The notes beneath the pieces are model-generated. The model did not search any database and was not told where the DNA came from. It saw nothing but the letters and a program-made list of their open reading frames with translations. Made by a program: the position numbers and the translations under genes. A stretch of DNA of 64,000 bases, from assembly GCA_002708265.1 (NCBI GenBank), contig PANA01000002.1, positions 124,001 through 188,000 on the forward strand, in the 5' to 3' direction. Positions 38,098 through 47,234 of the stretch are shown piece by piece. Origin of the DNA: Legionellales bacterium. GTDB taxonomy: Bacteria; Pseudomonadota; Gammaproteobacteria; Berkiellales; Berkiellaceae. Numbering within the stretch: position 1 is the first letter of the stretch; every line of letters begins with the position of its first letter.

Positions 38098-39362
38098 GCT
38101 GGAATCAGGGCCTCTTCAGTGGCGGTTTCATTTTTTACTTCCATAATGACAATGGCAACACTGGCAGTCATTAAGCCAATGATGACCCAAAAAGCATGTT
38201 GATAGTCTTGTAGTCTCAATGGGCCAAGCTTTTCGTAGTGTCGTAAGACCCAGCCAATTAATGGGGCTGTTGCTGCCATGACCATGGCGACAGAAGCATT
38301 GACAACCCCTAAGGCGACTGCTCGCTCTTTTTCCGAAACACTTTCCGCGGCAGCAGCATAGCCTAATGTTTGAGCGCCACAGCAAAACCCAATTGCTATA
38401 AATGAGATCGCAACTAACAGAAGTGTGTTGGAGTAGATAAATATTATTGCAGAGCTAAGACAAAGTAAGCTGGCTGCAAGGAGCACATTCTTTCTAGAGC
38501 CCAGCGTATCAGAGAGCCAGCCAATGATGGGGCAACCAATGGCAAAACCAATCCAGCCAAGGCTGATAATATAAGCTGCTGTTGATTCTGAGAAACCTTT
38601 TAGCATTAAGAAATTCATACCGTTATTTTGAGCCATGTACTCGATAGTAAAATAATTACATCCACAAAATAGGCCAATCATCCATGCATTGCGTCTAGTG
38701 AGGGCTGACTTAAGGATGGATTTAATAGGTTGTCGTGAGACTTTATCCGGCGTACTTATTTTGGGTTTCTGCTGGAGTTTTTTCTGATTTAACAAAGAAT
38801 TTGCCATTAAAGCTATAGCAACACCCAATAAGGCCAATAGGAGGAACACTTCTCTCCATGAAGCAGCATACATTATCGATGCCGAAGCCATCGGCCCTGC
38901 TGCTAAGATAGGGCCAAGTGTTCCAATCCCTTGAGAGATCCCAATGTAAAAACCTGTATGGGATCTTGGTAGCCATTCATAAATGGCATTCAAAACACAT
39001 AGATATCCAAATGCAGAACCAAAACCCATCAAAACTCTTGAGGCAACAGCAGACTCAAAGCTATTAGATATAGCAAAACAGACACTTCCTAAGGCGCAGG
39101 TTAGTATTCCAAGAAGGAGAACAGGCTTAAGGCCATATTTATCAAGAAAGACACCAATCGGGATTTGAGTAAAACCAAAAATTAGACTGTAAGCAGTTGA
39201 GCTAATTAGGGCAAACTTTAGAACATCTAGTTGTAATATATTCGCAATGGGTATTTGAAAGGTGCCAACAACGGTTCTCAAAAAATATTCGTACAAAAAA
39301 AATGTGACACATACTAGCCACACAAAAAAACCAATGTTGTTAATTCGACGCATAAAAGACAT
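38094..39362 (-). CDS. Major facilitator superfamily transporter
   Basis: Encodes 422 residues in twelve predicted helices with a central loop (about residues 195-215). The MFS loop motif after helix 2 reads GVFLDKYGLKPVLL, the usual D-x-x-G-R-x pattern with K/Y substitutions, and the second half has GWLSDTLGSRKNVLL. The substrate is not predictable; the sequence resembles the sugar-phosphate/organic-acid carrier side of the family. It is convergent with the hydrolase-like gene. Confidence 0.85.
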   Translation of the reverse strand: MSFMRRINNIGFFVWLVCVTFFLYEYFLRTVVGTFQIPIANILQLDVLKFALISSTAYSLIFGFTQIPIGVFLDKYGLKPVLLLGILTCALGSVCFAISNSFESAVASRVLMGFGSAFGYLCVLNAIYEWLPRSHTGFYIGISQGIGTLGPILAAGPMASASIMYAASWREVFLLLALLGVAIALMANSLLNQKKLQQKPKISTPDKVSRQPIKSILKSALTRRNAWMIGLFCGCNYFTIEYMAQNNGMNFLMLKGFSESTAAYIISLGWIGFAIGCPIIGWLSDTLGSRKNVLLAASLLCLSSAIIFIYSNTLLLVAISFIAIGFCCGAQTLGYAAAAESVSEKERAVALGVVNASVAMVMAATAPLIGWVLRHYEKLGPLRLQDYQHAFWVIIGLMTASVAIVIMEVKNETATEEALIPA

Positions 39363-39434
39363 AAGGCAGACTCATTATTATTTCTTTAGTATTATGACAG
39401 GGTAACGTGAATTTGCCATCTCAAGGAGGACCTT

Positions 39435-40298
39435 GTGGCTTTTAAACTAACGAGTTTGATGGGTAACTCTCAGATGCTTGATGGGGGCGCTATGTTTGGG
39501 AATGTTCCCAAAGCGCTTTGGTCACGGTGGTCAAAGGTTGATACAAATAATCGTATACCCTTAGCGTGTCGGTGCTTGTTAATACAAACAGAGAACAGAA
39601 ACATTTTGTTAGAAACTGGAATAGGTGCCTTTTTTGAACCTAAATTGCGTGAGCGGTATGGCGTTGTTGAAGAAGAACATGTTTTAGCGGAATCTCTTTC
39701 AAGAATCGGTTTAAAGCCAACAGATATTGATACCATTGTCCTTTCTCATTTGCATTTTGATCACGCAGGTGGTTTGCTCAAACCGTATCAGACTGGGAGT
39801 GAGCCAAGTTTGTTATTCGAATCTGCTCGAATTGTCACGTCTAAGAGAGCGTGGGAGAGAGCATTAGATCCTCACCCAAGAGATAGAGCCTCTTTTATCC
39901 CTGGACTTACAAAAATGTTGGATAATGATCGCTTAATACTCATCGAAGATAGTGAGCATAATGCGGCTTTACCAAAAGCGTTCTCATTTCGTTTTAGCGA
40001 GGGGCATACGCCAGGCATGATGTTGACAAAAATCTCCGGTACTACAAGTTCTATTGTATTTGGTGCCGATTTGGTTCCTGGTACGGCTTGGGTTCATCTG
40101 CCAGTCACGATGGGATATGACCGAAATCCAGAAGTGGTGGTTAATGAAAAAGAGACTTTAATGAATGATTTGGCCACCAGTAAGACTTATCTCTTTTACA
40201 CGCATGATCCCGATGTGGCTTGTAGTCAAATTGAACAAGAAGGCGGAAAGTTCAAACCCACGAATAATAAACCGGTTGTAGAGAACTGGGCTATATAG
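39435..40298 (+). CDS. Metallo-beta-lactamase-fold hydrolase
   Basis: Encodes 287 residues. The zinc motif is SHLHFDHAGG near residues 108-117, a later His ligand is in SEGHTPGM, an Asp ligand in FGADLVPG and the last His in FYTHDPD. It resembles the family's cytosolic, N-acyl-homoserine-lactonase-like or quinoprotein-linked hydrolases; the substrate is unknown. The GTG start has AAGGAGG five bases ahead. It is a single gene divergent from the MFS gene. Confidence 0.85.
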   Translation: MAFKLTSLMGNSQMLDGGAMFGNVPKALWSRWSKVDTNNRIPLACRCLLIQTENRNILLETGIGAFFEPKLRERYGVVEEEHVLAESLSRIGLKPTDIDTIVLSHLHFDHAGGLLKPYQTGSEPSLLFESARIVTSKRAWERALDPHPRDRASFIPGLTKMLDNDRLILIEDSEHNAALPKAFSFRFSEGHTPGMMLTKISGTTSSIVFGADLVPGTAWVHLPVTMGYDRNPEVVVNEKETLMNDLATSKTYLFYTHDPDVACSQIEQEGGKFKPTNNKPVVENWAI

Positions 40299-40301
40299 TG
40301 A

Positions 40302-41072
40302 TTACAGATAGAATTTGACGGGGATACATTGATATAGCATCCATACTGCCATACCAAACATCATTATGTTCTCGGTAAAAGAAATGAATCCCAGAGGTAC
40401 ATTTGTGTCGCCGCCAACGCATGCGCATTTCAGTTCACGCTTATCGATGTACACAGCCTTAAATACAGAGCAGCCCCCAATAGAGCTAATGAATATAGCC
40501 ATTGGAATAGAGATGAATGGAACTAGCTTTGTCAGCATTAGCAAGCCAGCAGTGAGTTCCGCATAGGGATAAACATAGCTATACGGAACCCATCGTTTAG
40601 CAAGCAGGTCATAATTAATAAACATAGTTGAGAAGCTTTCTACGTCCCGAAGCTTCATAAGCGAAAGTAAAATCATCGAAACTGAAACAAAATGTGGAAT
40701 GATTGTTTTTAGGTTATGAAGATTGCCACATAGGTAGTCGACTGAAAGAGCCAAAAGCAGTGCCACTGAAAATATGGCTATGATTGGGCGGTAAGTTGTC
40801 TCGCCTTTTTCCAGTACCCTATAGCCGAAATGCTTTAGGAGATCGGTATAACCCCCTATGCGTACCCCATTAATAAAAGTTTGTGGGGTTGTCTGAACGT
40901 TATGTTTAGACTTGAAGTCATCAACTTCTGCTCTTGTTTTAAGAATATGATCTTCTATCGTGTAACCATGTTTCCTAAGCAAGTGGTTAGTCTTAATACC
41001 ATAAGGACAAGTGTGCGAAGGCAACACCATACGATAGACAATCGCTTTTTTAATCACTTTAGTCATGGTCAT
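40302..41072 (-). CDS. Glutaredoxin domain fused to a MauE/DoxX-type membrane domain
   Basis: The first 80 residues are a glutaredoxin with active site CPYG (near residue 22) and the cis-Pro loop TTPQTFINGVRIGG. The rest holds about four helices of the MauE/DoxX redox-associated family, with conserved polar residues on the helices (YPYAELTAGLLML) and a C-x-C pair (ELKCACVGGD). The arrangement predicts electron transfer between a thiol pair and the membrane, possibly glutathione-linked. It follows the KfrA-like gene by five bases, so the two are probably co-expressed. Confidence 0.85.
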   Translation of the reverse strand: MTMTKVIKKAIVYRMVLPSHTCPYGIKTNHLLRKHGYTIEDHILKTRAEVDDFKSKHNVQTTPQTFINGVRIGGYTDLLKHFGYRVLEKGETTYRPIIAIFSVALLLALSVDYLCGNLHNLKTIIPHFVSVSMILLSLMKLRDVESFSTMFINYDLLAKRWVPYSYVYPYAELTAGLLMLTKLVPFISIPMAIFISSIGGCSVFKAVYIDKRELKCACVGGDTNVPLGFISFTENIMMFGMAVWMLYQCIPVKFYL

Positions 41073-41077
41073 CTAGA

Positions 41078-41704
41078 CTAATCATCAATTTCAACAAAGG
41101 ACTCGATATTCTTTTCTTCAATGCTTTCTAGATGCGCAATACGTTTAATGAGTCGCGCATTCGTCTGCCGCAAAGCATCGAGGGAGCTTAAGTATTTTTC
41201 AAACAACATTTCGTGGTGTTCAAATAAACGCAAAAATGCTTTGGCTTGGCTATTCGTAAATTGTTCAAATTGTACTTTAGACATACCATCTTGATTGGTT
41301 GAAAAAGTTTCAGATAACCAGTCTTGCTGCAAATGATCGTTATGCTTTGACGCGGCTTTAGATTGTGCGTCAGCACGCTGCTTTGATAGACGTTCAACTT
41401 TATCGTCTAACTGGCGTAGGTGATGTTGAATTTGTTCGAGAACCGGCCAAAGATCTTTTTGACCAGGTGGAAATAAAGAAGTAGTAGACTGCTCAGAAGA
41501 AGCCGCTCGAGGCGCATCTATTTGCGCATAGCCTTTATGTTGGCGCCAAGTACTGAGGTATCGACAAATATCACTATTACTACCTCTGCAAAACCCCATT
41601 TCAACAAGTTTATCGCCGATTGCTTTGTAGGTTAGCTTCTCTTCTTGAGAGATTAAGACTTCACAAGCTTCCCATACTTCTTTTTCTTTTCTAGACTGTT
41701 CCAT
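41078..41704 (-). CDS. KfrA-type DNA-binding protein with coiled coil
   Basis: Encodes 208 residues. Residues 10-52 match the KfrA N-terminal DNA-binding pattern (LTYKAIGDKLVEMGF, then GSNSDICRYLSTW). The rest is a long helical, coiled-coil-like region with many Gln and charged residues. KfrA-like proteins bind DNA near their own promoter, and on plasmids help partition. I use the Met with AAGGA eight bases ahead; one five codons upstream is an alternative. It may regulate the redox gene that follows. Confidence 0.75.
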   Translation of the reverse strand: MEQSRKEKEVWEACEVLISQEEKLTYKAIGDKLVEMGFCRGSNSDICRYLSTWRQHKGYAQIDAPRAASSEQSTTSLFPPGQKDLWPVLEQIQHHLRQLDDKVERLSKQRADAQSKAASKHNDHLQQDWLSETFSTNQDGMSKVQFEQFTNSQAKAFLRLFEHHEMLFEKYLSSLDALRQTNARLIKRIAHLESIEEKNIESFVEIDD

Positions 41705-41858
41705 TGCGCATCCTTGCAAATTAAGTCATGTTACCTTGCATTATAAAAAAATCGCCAGCCGAGGGGTATAGCATTTTTCCTATATTTTCCAAGAAGATTA
41801 GACGCGCCGCATCAATGTATGCTCTAGTTACTTAGATAAACTCTTATGGAGGAAGGGT

Positions 41859-42065
41859 ATGTTTGCGAGTCTTGGAGACTTGTGTCGCTTTTTTACCGTT
41901 ATGTGTACAACCACTTCTAGTTCTGATGGTGGTGTGACGACGACAACATCAAGCTGTTATTGTCAGCTTTTCGCCCTGAAAAATTGCTTTAAAAAGCCAG
42001 AACCCCACAAGGACACCTTAATAACTAACCCCCCAGCCAAAAATAAGACTAAAGTTAGCCCTTAA
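41859..42065 (+). CDS. Small cysteine-rich protein of unknown function
   Basis: Encodes 68 residues with five Cys (two in CYC), a Ser/Thr-rich middle and a basic Pro/Lys-rich tail. There is no signal peptide. A strong GGAGGAAGGG site lies ahead of the ATG. The codon pattern is weakly informative at this length. It precedes ispG by 76 bases on the same strand. Probably a real small gene of unknown role. Confidence 0.55.
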   Translation: MFASLGDLCRFFTVMCTTTSSSDGGVTTTTSSCYCQLFALKNCFKKPEPHKDTLITNPPAKNKTKVSP

Positions 42066-42141
42066 TCTCCTCTTTGTTAATTGTCTTTGGGGGGGGATTG
42101 CTCTAAAATTCATGTTTTAGTTTTATAGCTGAGGTTTGGTT

Positions 42142-43365
42142 GTGTTAGCAAAGCCAAAATCGCGACGTAGCAGTATTGGGGTAAAGGTAGGAGATGTTCA
42201 GATCGGCGGGGGTGCACCTATTGTTGTGCAGTCCATGTCTAATACTGATACAGCGGATATTGAGGCAACTGCTCAACAGTGCTACGACCTATATGCTGCT
42301 GGTTCTGAAGTCGTACGCATTACTGTCAACAATCTGGAAGCGGCGAAGGCTGTTCCTCATATTAGAGATAAACTGGTAACCCTGGGGTGGGATAATCCTT
42401 TGCTGGTTGGTGATTTTCACTATATTGGTCACCAGCTTCTTACTAAAGTGCCTGATTGTGCTACAGCGCTTGCTAAGTATCGTATAAACCCAGGAAACGT
42501 GGGCTTTGGCGACAAGCATGATGCTAATTTTAGCCAAATGATTGATGTCGCATTGAAAGCAGATAAACCTGTTCGTATTGGTGTTAACTGGGGCAGTATT
42601 GACGAAAGTCTGGCCTCTCGGTTGATGGATGATAACGCCAATCGCAAGCAACCACTTAGTGCTGATGCAGTCATGCAAGAAACGCTTATTCAATCCGCCT
42701 TGCTGAGCGCTGACCAAGCACGCTCCCAAGGAATGAGTCCCGATAGAATTGTCCTTTCCTGCAAAGTCAGTGAGGTTCAACGACTGATTGCATTACATCT
42801 CGATCTCGCAAAACGATGTGACTATGCAATTCACCTCGGTCTTACTGAGGCTGGGATGGGCTCAAAGGGGATTGTCGCAACTAGTGCCGCTCTATCCATT
42901 CTATTGCAAGAGGGAATAGGGGATACAATTAGAGCTTCTTTGACACCAGAGCCCGGGGGCGATAGAACTCAGGAAGTAAGAGTATGCCAAGAATTACTTC
43001 AGTCGATGGGCTTCAGAGCCTTTGCCCCAATGGTCAGTGCGTGTCCTGGCTGTGGTCGTACGACAAGTACCGTATTTCAGACGCTTGCGAATGATATTCA
43101 AAGAGAACTGCGTACCCGTATGCCTGAGTGGAAATTATCTCGCCCAGGCGTAGAGAACCTTAAGGTAGCAGTGATGGGCTGTGTTGTTAATGGTCCCGGA
43201 GAAAGTAAACATGCTGATATCGGCATTAGCTTACCTGGTACTGGCGAAACGCCTTCAGCTCCAGTTTTTGTCGATGGTCAAAAGTACAAAACCCTAAAAG
43301 GGGAACGTATTGCTGAAGAGTTTATGGTAATTATTCAAAACTACATCGATAAAAAGTACATTTAA
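42142..43365 (+). CDS. ispG: 4-hydroxy-3-methylbut-2-enyl diphosphate synthase
   Basis: Iron-sulfur enzyme of the MEP isoprenoid pathway. The N-terminal barrel has VQSMSNTDT, the central GVNWGS segment and LSCKVSE. The 4Fe-4S ligands lie in CPGCGR and in [10 protein letters not shown]. Total length is 407 residues. A GTG with GAGG seven bases ahead is the better start than the TTG two codons upstream. The protein implies that isoprenoids are made by the MEP route. Confidence 0.97.
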   Translation: MLAKPKSRRSSIGVKVGDVQIGGGAPIVVQSMSNTDTADIEATAQQCYDLYAAGSEVVRITVNNLEAAKAVPHIRDKLVTLGWDNPLLVGDFHYIGHQLLTKVPDCATALAKYRINPGNVGFGDKHDANFSQMIDVALKADKPVRIGVNWGSIDESLASRLMDDNANRKQPLSADAVMQETLIQSALLSADQARSQGMSPDRIVLSCKVSEVQRLIALHLDLAKRCDYAIHLGLTEAGMGSKGIVATSAALSILLQEGIGDTIRASLTPEPGGDRTQEVRVCQELLQSMGFRAFAPMVSACPGCGRTTSTVFQTLANDIQRELRTRMPEWKLSRPGVENLKVAVMGCVVNGPGESKHADIGISLPGTGETPSAPVFVDGQKYKTLKGERIAEEFMVIIQNYIDKKYI

Positions 43366-43391
43366 TCGAATACATTTCACTTACATCAAGC

Positions 43392-43419
43392 AAAGCGAGC
43401 ACTAGGCTCGCTTTTTTTT
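43392..43419 (+). terminator. Rho-independent terminator after ispG
   Basis: AAAGCGAG and CTCGCTTT pair around a seven-base loop with a run of T after it. Confidence 0.88.
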
Positions 43420-43423
43420 ATAG

Positions 43424-43794
43424 CTAAATTTTAGCAGGATGTCTTTTACTTTTAAGACGTGATATTGGATCTTCTGAAGCAGAAGGGTGCTTATCCTCAC
43501 CGCTATCATCAGGTTTGATCTTGTTTAGTCTGTGTCGCCATGTCATTGAAGGCGTATCCGATATGAGATGCCTATCTCGAGGGGCGTACTCCCCTGATTT
43601 AACGACCCTTGGGGACTGCTCAAGACGCTTGCGCATGCGGCAGTAGCCTCTGCTGTTGGGGGGTGGTCTATAGATGATTTTTCATACTCTTCAATCTCAT
43701 CGGTTAGACGCATCAACTCTTGTTGAAGGTCAGAGCAAAGATCTGTGCCATACAAAGCTGCCCCAGTTGTACTAAGGACGAGGTTGAAAATATT
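43424..43794 (-). pseudogene. Broken 3' part of an unidentified gene
   Basis: After the TAG at 43795-43797 the same frame continues without a stop through protein-like, acidic sequence (TDEIEEYEKSS) to about 43640. A second frame then takes over (start near 43636, SPRVVKSGEYAPRDRHL) and runs to a stop at 43424. This reads as one gene interrupted by an amber codon and a frameshift. There is no ribosome site for a separate start. The family is not recognised. Confidence 0.5.
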
Positions 43795-44160
43795 CTAATA
43801 AGTTGGTGCAGCAGAATCCCAAGCTCTAAACGCACTAGCTAGTTGCTCTTCAAATTGTGTTCGCTGCCCAGGTGTATATGCCACCGCTCTGGAAAGATGT
43901 GCTTTAATTAACTTTCGTTCAGCGGGAGCGCCAGCATCTTTGTCTTTACCTTCAGCTGTTAGGGTAAAAATCATGGAGTAACCTAGAATTCCTTCGAATA
44001 TTCTCTGAAGGTATCCTCGGTTTCCTTGACGATTCATTCCTTGAACGAATTTCTGGGCAAGTTCCGTTACAGCAAAAAAGACATTGTCAGCTGTTTTAGA
44101 GAGATCAAGATTGCGATCATTCTCTATAGTGATAGGTAACATTTTGCGTTCAAAATACAT
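43795..44160 (-). CDS. Hypothetical protein, 121 residues, perhaps a truncated gene
   Basis: Unrecognised. Soluble, helical, with no signal peptide; LSRAVAYTPGQRTQFEEQLA is near the end. It ends with TAG, beyond which the frame stays open, so it may be the 5' part of a longer ancestral gene. It is divergent from the enoyl-CoA hydratase gene. Confidence 0.55.
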   Translation of the reverse strand: MYFERKMLPITIENDRNLDLSKTADNVFFAVTELAQKFVQGMNRQGNRGYLQRIFEGILGYSMIFTLTAEGKDKDAGAPAERKLIKAHLSRAVAYTPGQRTQFEEQLASAFRAWDSAAPTY

Positions 44161-44353
44161 GAGCCCTAACTTTTGAATGGGTTCAAAATAAATTATTTTG
44201 CGGCTTTTAACATATACTATCCTCTGACTTAATATTTAAGAATTGTTGTAAGATGTCTTTTGAACCTTATAATAAATTCACAGAGTGAGAAACTTCAGTT
44301 TTCTTGAGTTTTTCAGGTTTTTATATTTTAAACATTCTTTTGGAATTAAGTTA

Positions 44354-45094
44354 ATGAGCGAAATCATCACTGAACTTTTGCTTGATACCGTTATCAAGAT
44401 TACCCTTAATCGTCCCAGTAAAAAAAATGCAATTACCCAGTCGATGTATCAGCAGTTAACTCAAATACTCCGTGAAGCAAATGAAAATGAAAAAATTAGA
44501 GCGGTTTGGCTTTGTGGTGCAGGGGGTGACTTTACAGCAGGCAATGATTTAAGCGACTTCGCAAAATGTCGGTCAGCAGAGGACCTAGATGCTGTTCTTT
44601 CTTTCTTACAGTTTATCCCTCAGTTTAGTAAATTACTATTGGTGACCTTAGAAGGGGTTGCTGTTGGTGTCGGGTGTACATTGTTGAATTTTGCAGATTT
44701 TGTGTATGCGGAAACATCGTCACGATTTCAACTGCCTTTTACCTCCTTGGGTCTATGTCCAGAGGCGGGTTCAACATACTTTATCCCTAAGAACCTAGGT
44801 CGCCCAAAGGCAGGCCCGCTTCTATATTTAGGACAACCTTTTACTTCGGAAGTAGCGAAGGACGTTGGGCTTGTCACTGAAATTTTCTCAAGTAAAGAGA
44901 ATGTAGAAAAGGCAGCAAGCGAATTAATCGCGCAACTAGCGACTTTACCCGCCAAAGCACTACATCTTACAAAGCGATGTGTTCTTCAAGACAGTGCTGA
45001 TCTGAATAGTTGGATAGCGTTTGAGTGCGAGTCATTTTTAGAGCTATTACTAGATAAGCACACTCAAACTCGACTACAAGCATTGGTTCGCTAA
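44354..45094 (+). CDS. Enoyl-CoA hydratase/isomerase family protein
   Basis: Encodes 246 residues of the crotonase fold. The oxyanion-hole segments are AGGDFTAGNDLSDF (near residue 58) and VAVGVGCTLLNFADFVYA (near 98). The catalytic-site Glu position is occupied by GLCPEAGST. The ATG at 44354 gives a normal crotonase start; the 23 codons before it are hydrophobic and untypical. Such lone members act in fatty-acid or short-chain acyl-CoA turnover; the substrate is unknown. The coiled-coil gene follows two bases after its stop. Confidence 0.87.
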   Translation: MSEIITELLLDTVIKITLNRPSKKNAITQSMYQQLTQILREANENEKIRAVWLCGAGGDFTAGNDLSDFAKCRSAEDLDAVLSFLQFIPQFSKLLLVTLEGVAVGVGCTLLNFADFVYAETSSRFQLPFTSLGLCPEAGSTYFIPKNLGRPKAGPLLYLGQPFTSEVAKDVGLVTEIFSSKENVEKAASELIAQLATLPAKALHLTKRCVLQDSADLNSWIAFECESFLELLLDKHTQTRLQALVR

Positions 45095-45096
45095 TC

Positions 45097-45693
45097 ATGC
45101 AGCCAGAGCAGAGTGCACATGAGGACGAAGCTGAGTTAATCTTGGCACTAAGAGAAGCAATGAATACAGAGGCTGCTCCGCCAGAAGGATATGCTCGAGT
45201 CAGTCATGCCGCCTCTAGACAGCTTGATCGTAAAGCGGAAGAAGATATTAGGCGTAAAGCAAATGAAATGACAGAGACATTCTTACAGAGGGTTGGCCGT
45301 GGCGTTAGAGAATATGAGTATGTTCATAATGGTTTGAGTATGGCCTTAGGCCTAGGTACTGATATGTTAGTGCCGCCATTGGTTGCTAAACCCGCTAAAA
45401 TTGCAATGGGTTTTTTAAGAGAAAGTGAGAAGAGTAAACGGTTGCGGATTTTAGAAGACAAGCTTGTTGCTGCTGAGAAACGATCTTCTTTACTGATGGA
45501 AGAAGTGCGAAGACTCAGGCTCGCTTTAGCAGCCGCAAAGGTTGAAAATCAACAGCTAAGAAGTAGGGAGCATCAAAATGCTGATCGAGCATTAATCTAT
45601 GCGCACGATGCGGCATTGCACCACTTGTTTGATGATGACAAAGAACCAGCTGTTCCACTGGAAATCCAACGTAGAAAAACAAAGCGGAAATAA
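45097..45693 (+). CDS. Coiled-coil protein of unknown function
   Basis: Encodes 198 residues, unrecognised. A charged N-terminus leads to a Gly/Ala-rich segment (LSMALGLGTDMLVPPLV) and then a clear heptad coiled coil (about 108-160). The basic end reads RRKTKRK. It starts two bases after the hydratase stop, so it is translated from the same message. Confidence 0.65.
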   Translation: MQPEQSAHEDEAELILALREAMNTEAAPPEGYARVSHAASRQLDRKAEEDIRRKANEMTETFLQRVGRGVREYEYVHNGLSMALGLGTDMLVPPLVAKPAKIAMGFLRESEKSKRLRILEDKLVAAEKRSSLLMEEVRRLRLALAAAKVENQQLRSREHQNADRALIYAHDAALHHLFDDDKEPAVPLEIQRRKTKRK

Positions 45694-45777
45694 ATCAACA
45701 TCATTGTTGCTTTTTCTTTGTGAAATCCCGCGAGATGCTTTAGTCTTAAACAAGTATCAAATTTTGGGAGAATAGGG

Positions 45778-46875
45778 ATGCTGCGGGTGACAAAGTTTGT
45801 ACAAAGAACACTAATTATCGGAATTGCTGGTTGCTGCGCTGCAACTTTTGCCCTCCCTGCATTCGCAGAACGTGGCCCAATATTTCCTGGTATAGCTCGA
45901 TCACCTCAGGTTTCTGAGAAAATTTCAGCTTCTAACCAGCCGTCTCAGTTAACGATAGATCAAGTAGCACCACAAGATCGAATGCCCCCCCATATGCAGG
46001 GACCTAAAGCAAAATCAGCGCCACAAAAGATGGTAGGCCAGCAGGCTGATCTGCCTGTAGGGCAAAGTCAAAGGCCTTCGCTTCAACGCCCGCCCCAAAT
46101 GGCAAATACGCGCGACAGAATGCCACCACCGCCACCACGAGGTATAGTACCCCCCCAGCCGCCTCAAATGTCCCCTGATGCTTCTGATCAGCCACCTATA
46201 CTTCAAAATCAGCAAAAATTTGAAGCGCCTAAAGTGCAAGGCCCACCACAGAGGATGCGTCAGGGCCCGCCAATGCCCCCACAAGAAATGAGACAAGGAC
46301 AGGGGCCACAGTCATTTTCACCCCCTCAAGGGATGAGACAAAGACCACCTGCTGCGCCTGGTGGTCCAGGATTTAATGTGCGCCCTCCCCAAGAGCGACC
46401 ATTTAAACTAGAGCCCAGTCGTAATACACCACCATTACCTGAGCGTCCCTTAGAGACTTTTCGGGCTCAGCAGCAGCCTAAACAAATGATCGGTACAGGC
46501 TCAGATGCAAGAAGGCGGATTCATAAGAACAACGAGAAACAAGATGTTGCATCGCCGCAGGCTAAGAGGCCTGCAGCCAAACCTATTCAAAGAATAGATC
46601 CTACTGGTCCATCCTCTGCAAAAGATATGGAATCTCCACATTCCCGTATGAAAGCGCGTAACCGCAGAATTAATTCTAGCCATATTCAGCCAGGAGTAGG
46701 GGTTGCAGATCGCTCTATGCCAGCGCGAGCAAAAGCTAAGTCTCAGGGCTTACCATTTGGGACATTAGAGGATGAAATTATTCAGCCGCCAGCTTCTAAA
46801 ATGAATAGTAGAGATTATCGAACCGATACAGAACGAAGAGCTGAAGAAAGAGCGCAGCGACGCTTGGGATATTAA
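45778..46875 (+). CDS. Exported proline-, glutamine- and methionine-rich protein
   Basis: Encodes 365 residues with a signal peptide ending AFA-ER. The mature protein is low-complexity, dominated by Pro, Gln, Met and Arg with short recurring elements (MPPP, QGMRQ, PPQ) and no cysteine. It is likely disordered in the periplasm or cell surface. The C-terminus turns charged and helical (ERRAEERAQRR). The function is unknown; comparable proteins bind envelope polymers or act as spacers. Confidence 0.7.
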   Translation: MLRVTKFVQRTLIIGIAGCCAATFALPAFAERGPIFPGIARSPQVSEKISASNQPSQLTIDQVAPQDRMPPHMQGPKAKSAPQKMVGQQADLPVGQSQRPSLQRPPQMANTRDRMPPPPPRGIVPPQPPQMSPDASDQPPILQNQQKFEAPKVQGPPQRMRQGPPMPPQEMRQGQGPQSFSPPQGMRQRPPAAPGGPGFNVRPPQERPFKLEPSRNTPPLPERPLETFRAQQQPKQMIGTGSDARRRIHKNNEKQDVASPQAKRPAAKPIQRIDPTGPSSAKDMESPHSRMKARNRRINSSHIQPGVGVADRSMPARAKAKSQGLPFGTLEDEIIQPPASKMNSRDYRTDTERRAEERAQRRLGY

Positions 46876-47016
46876 GGTACTTTTATTTTTGTTTTGCTGA
46901 CCAACAAGAGTTATTGTGCAACTGCAAGTGGATAAATTGTCACTTGATTGATGCGATAGCACTGTTGGATACTGGACCTGTCAGATGTTGTTGTAGTTTT
47001 AGTACAGGCGGTTGTC

Positions 47017-47199
47017 ATGCAAGAATATAAAAAAGATAGATTGTACCTTTTCCAAGAAGCATTATCTCTACAAGCTAAAAAAGAAAAAATAGAAACAAAA
47101 TCCTTTCTAACGCCGGATGAAATGTCGAAGTTTTCTAGAATCCTAAAGCTAATGGTGTTTCTAGATATGACGAAAGAAGAAGATCCTGTTATTCACTAA
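47017..47199 (+). CDS. Small hypothetical protein, 60 residues
   Basis: A charged, helical peptide (KKDRLYLFQEALSLQ). It has no domain match, and the GGCGG stretch ahead of the ATG is a weak ribosome site. It lies just before the convergent recombinase gene. It could be a small regulator or a chance frame. Confidence 0.35.
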   Translation: MQEYKKDRLYLFQEALSLQAKKEKIETKSFLTPDEMSKFSRILKLMVFLDMTKEEDPVIH

Positions 47200-47234
47200 A
47201 AGGTTAGGGGAGAGAACAACCTCTCCCCATAACT

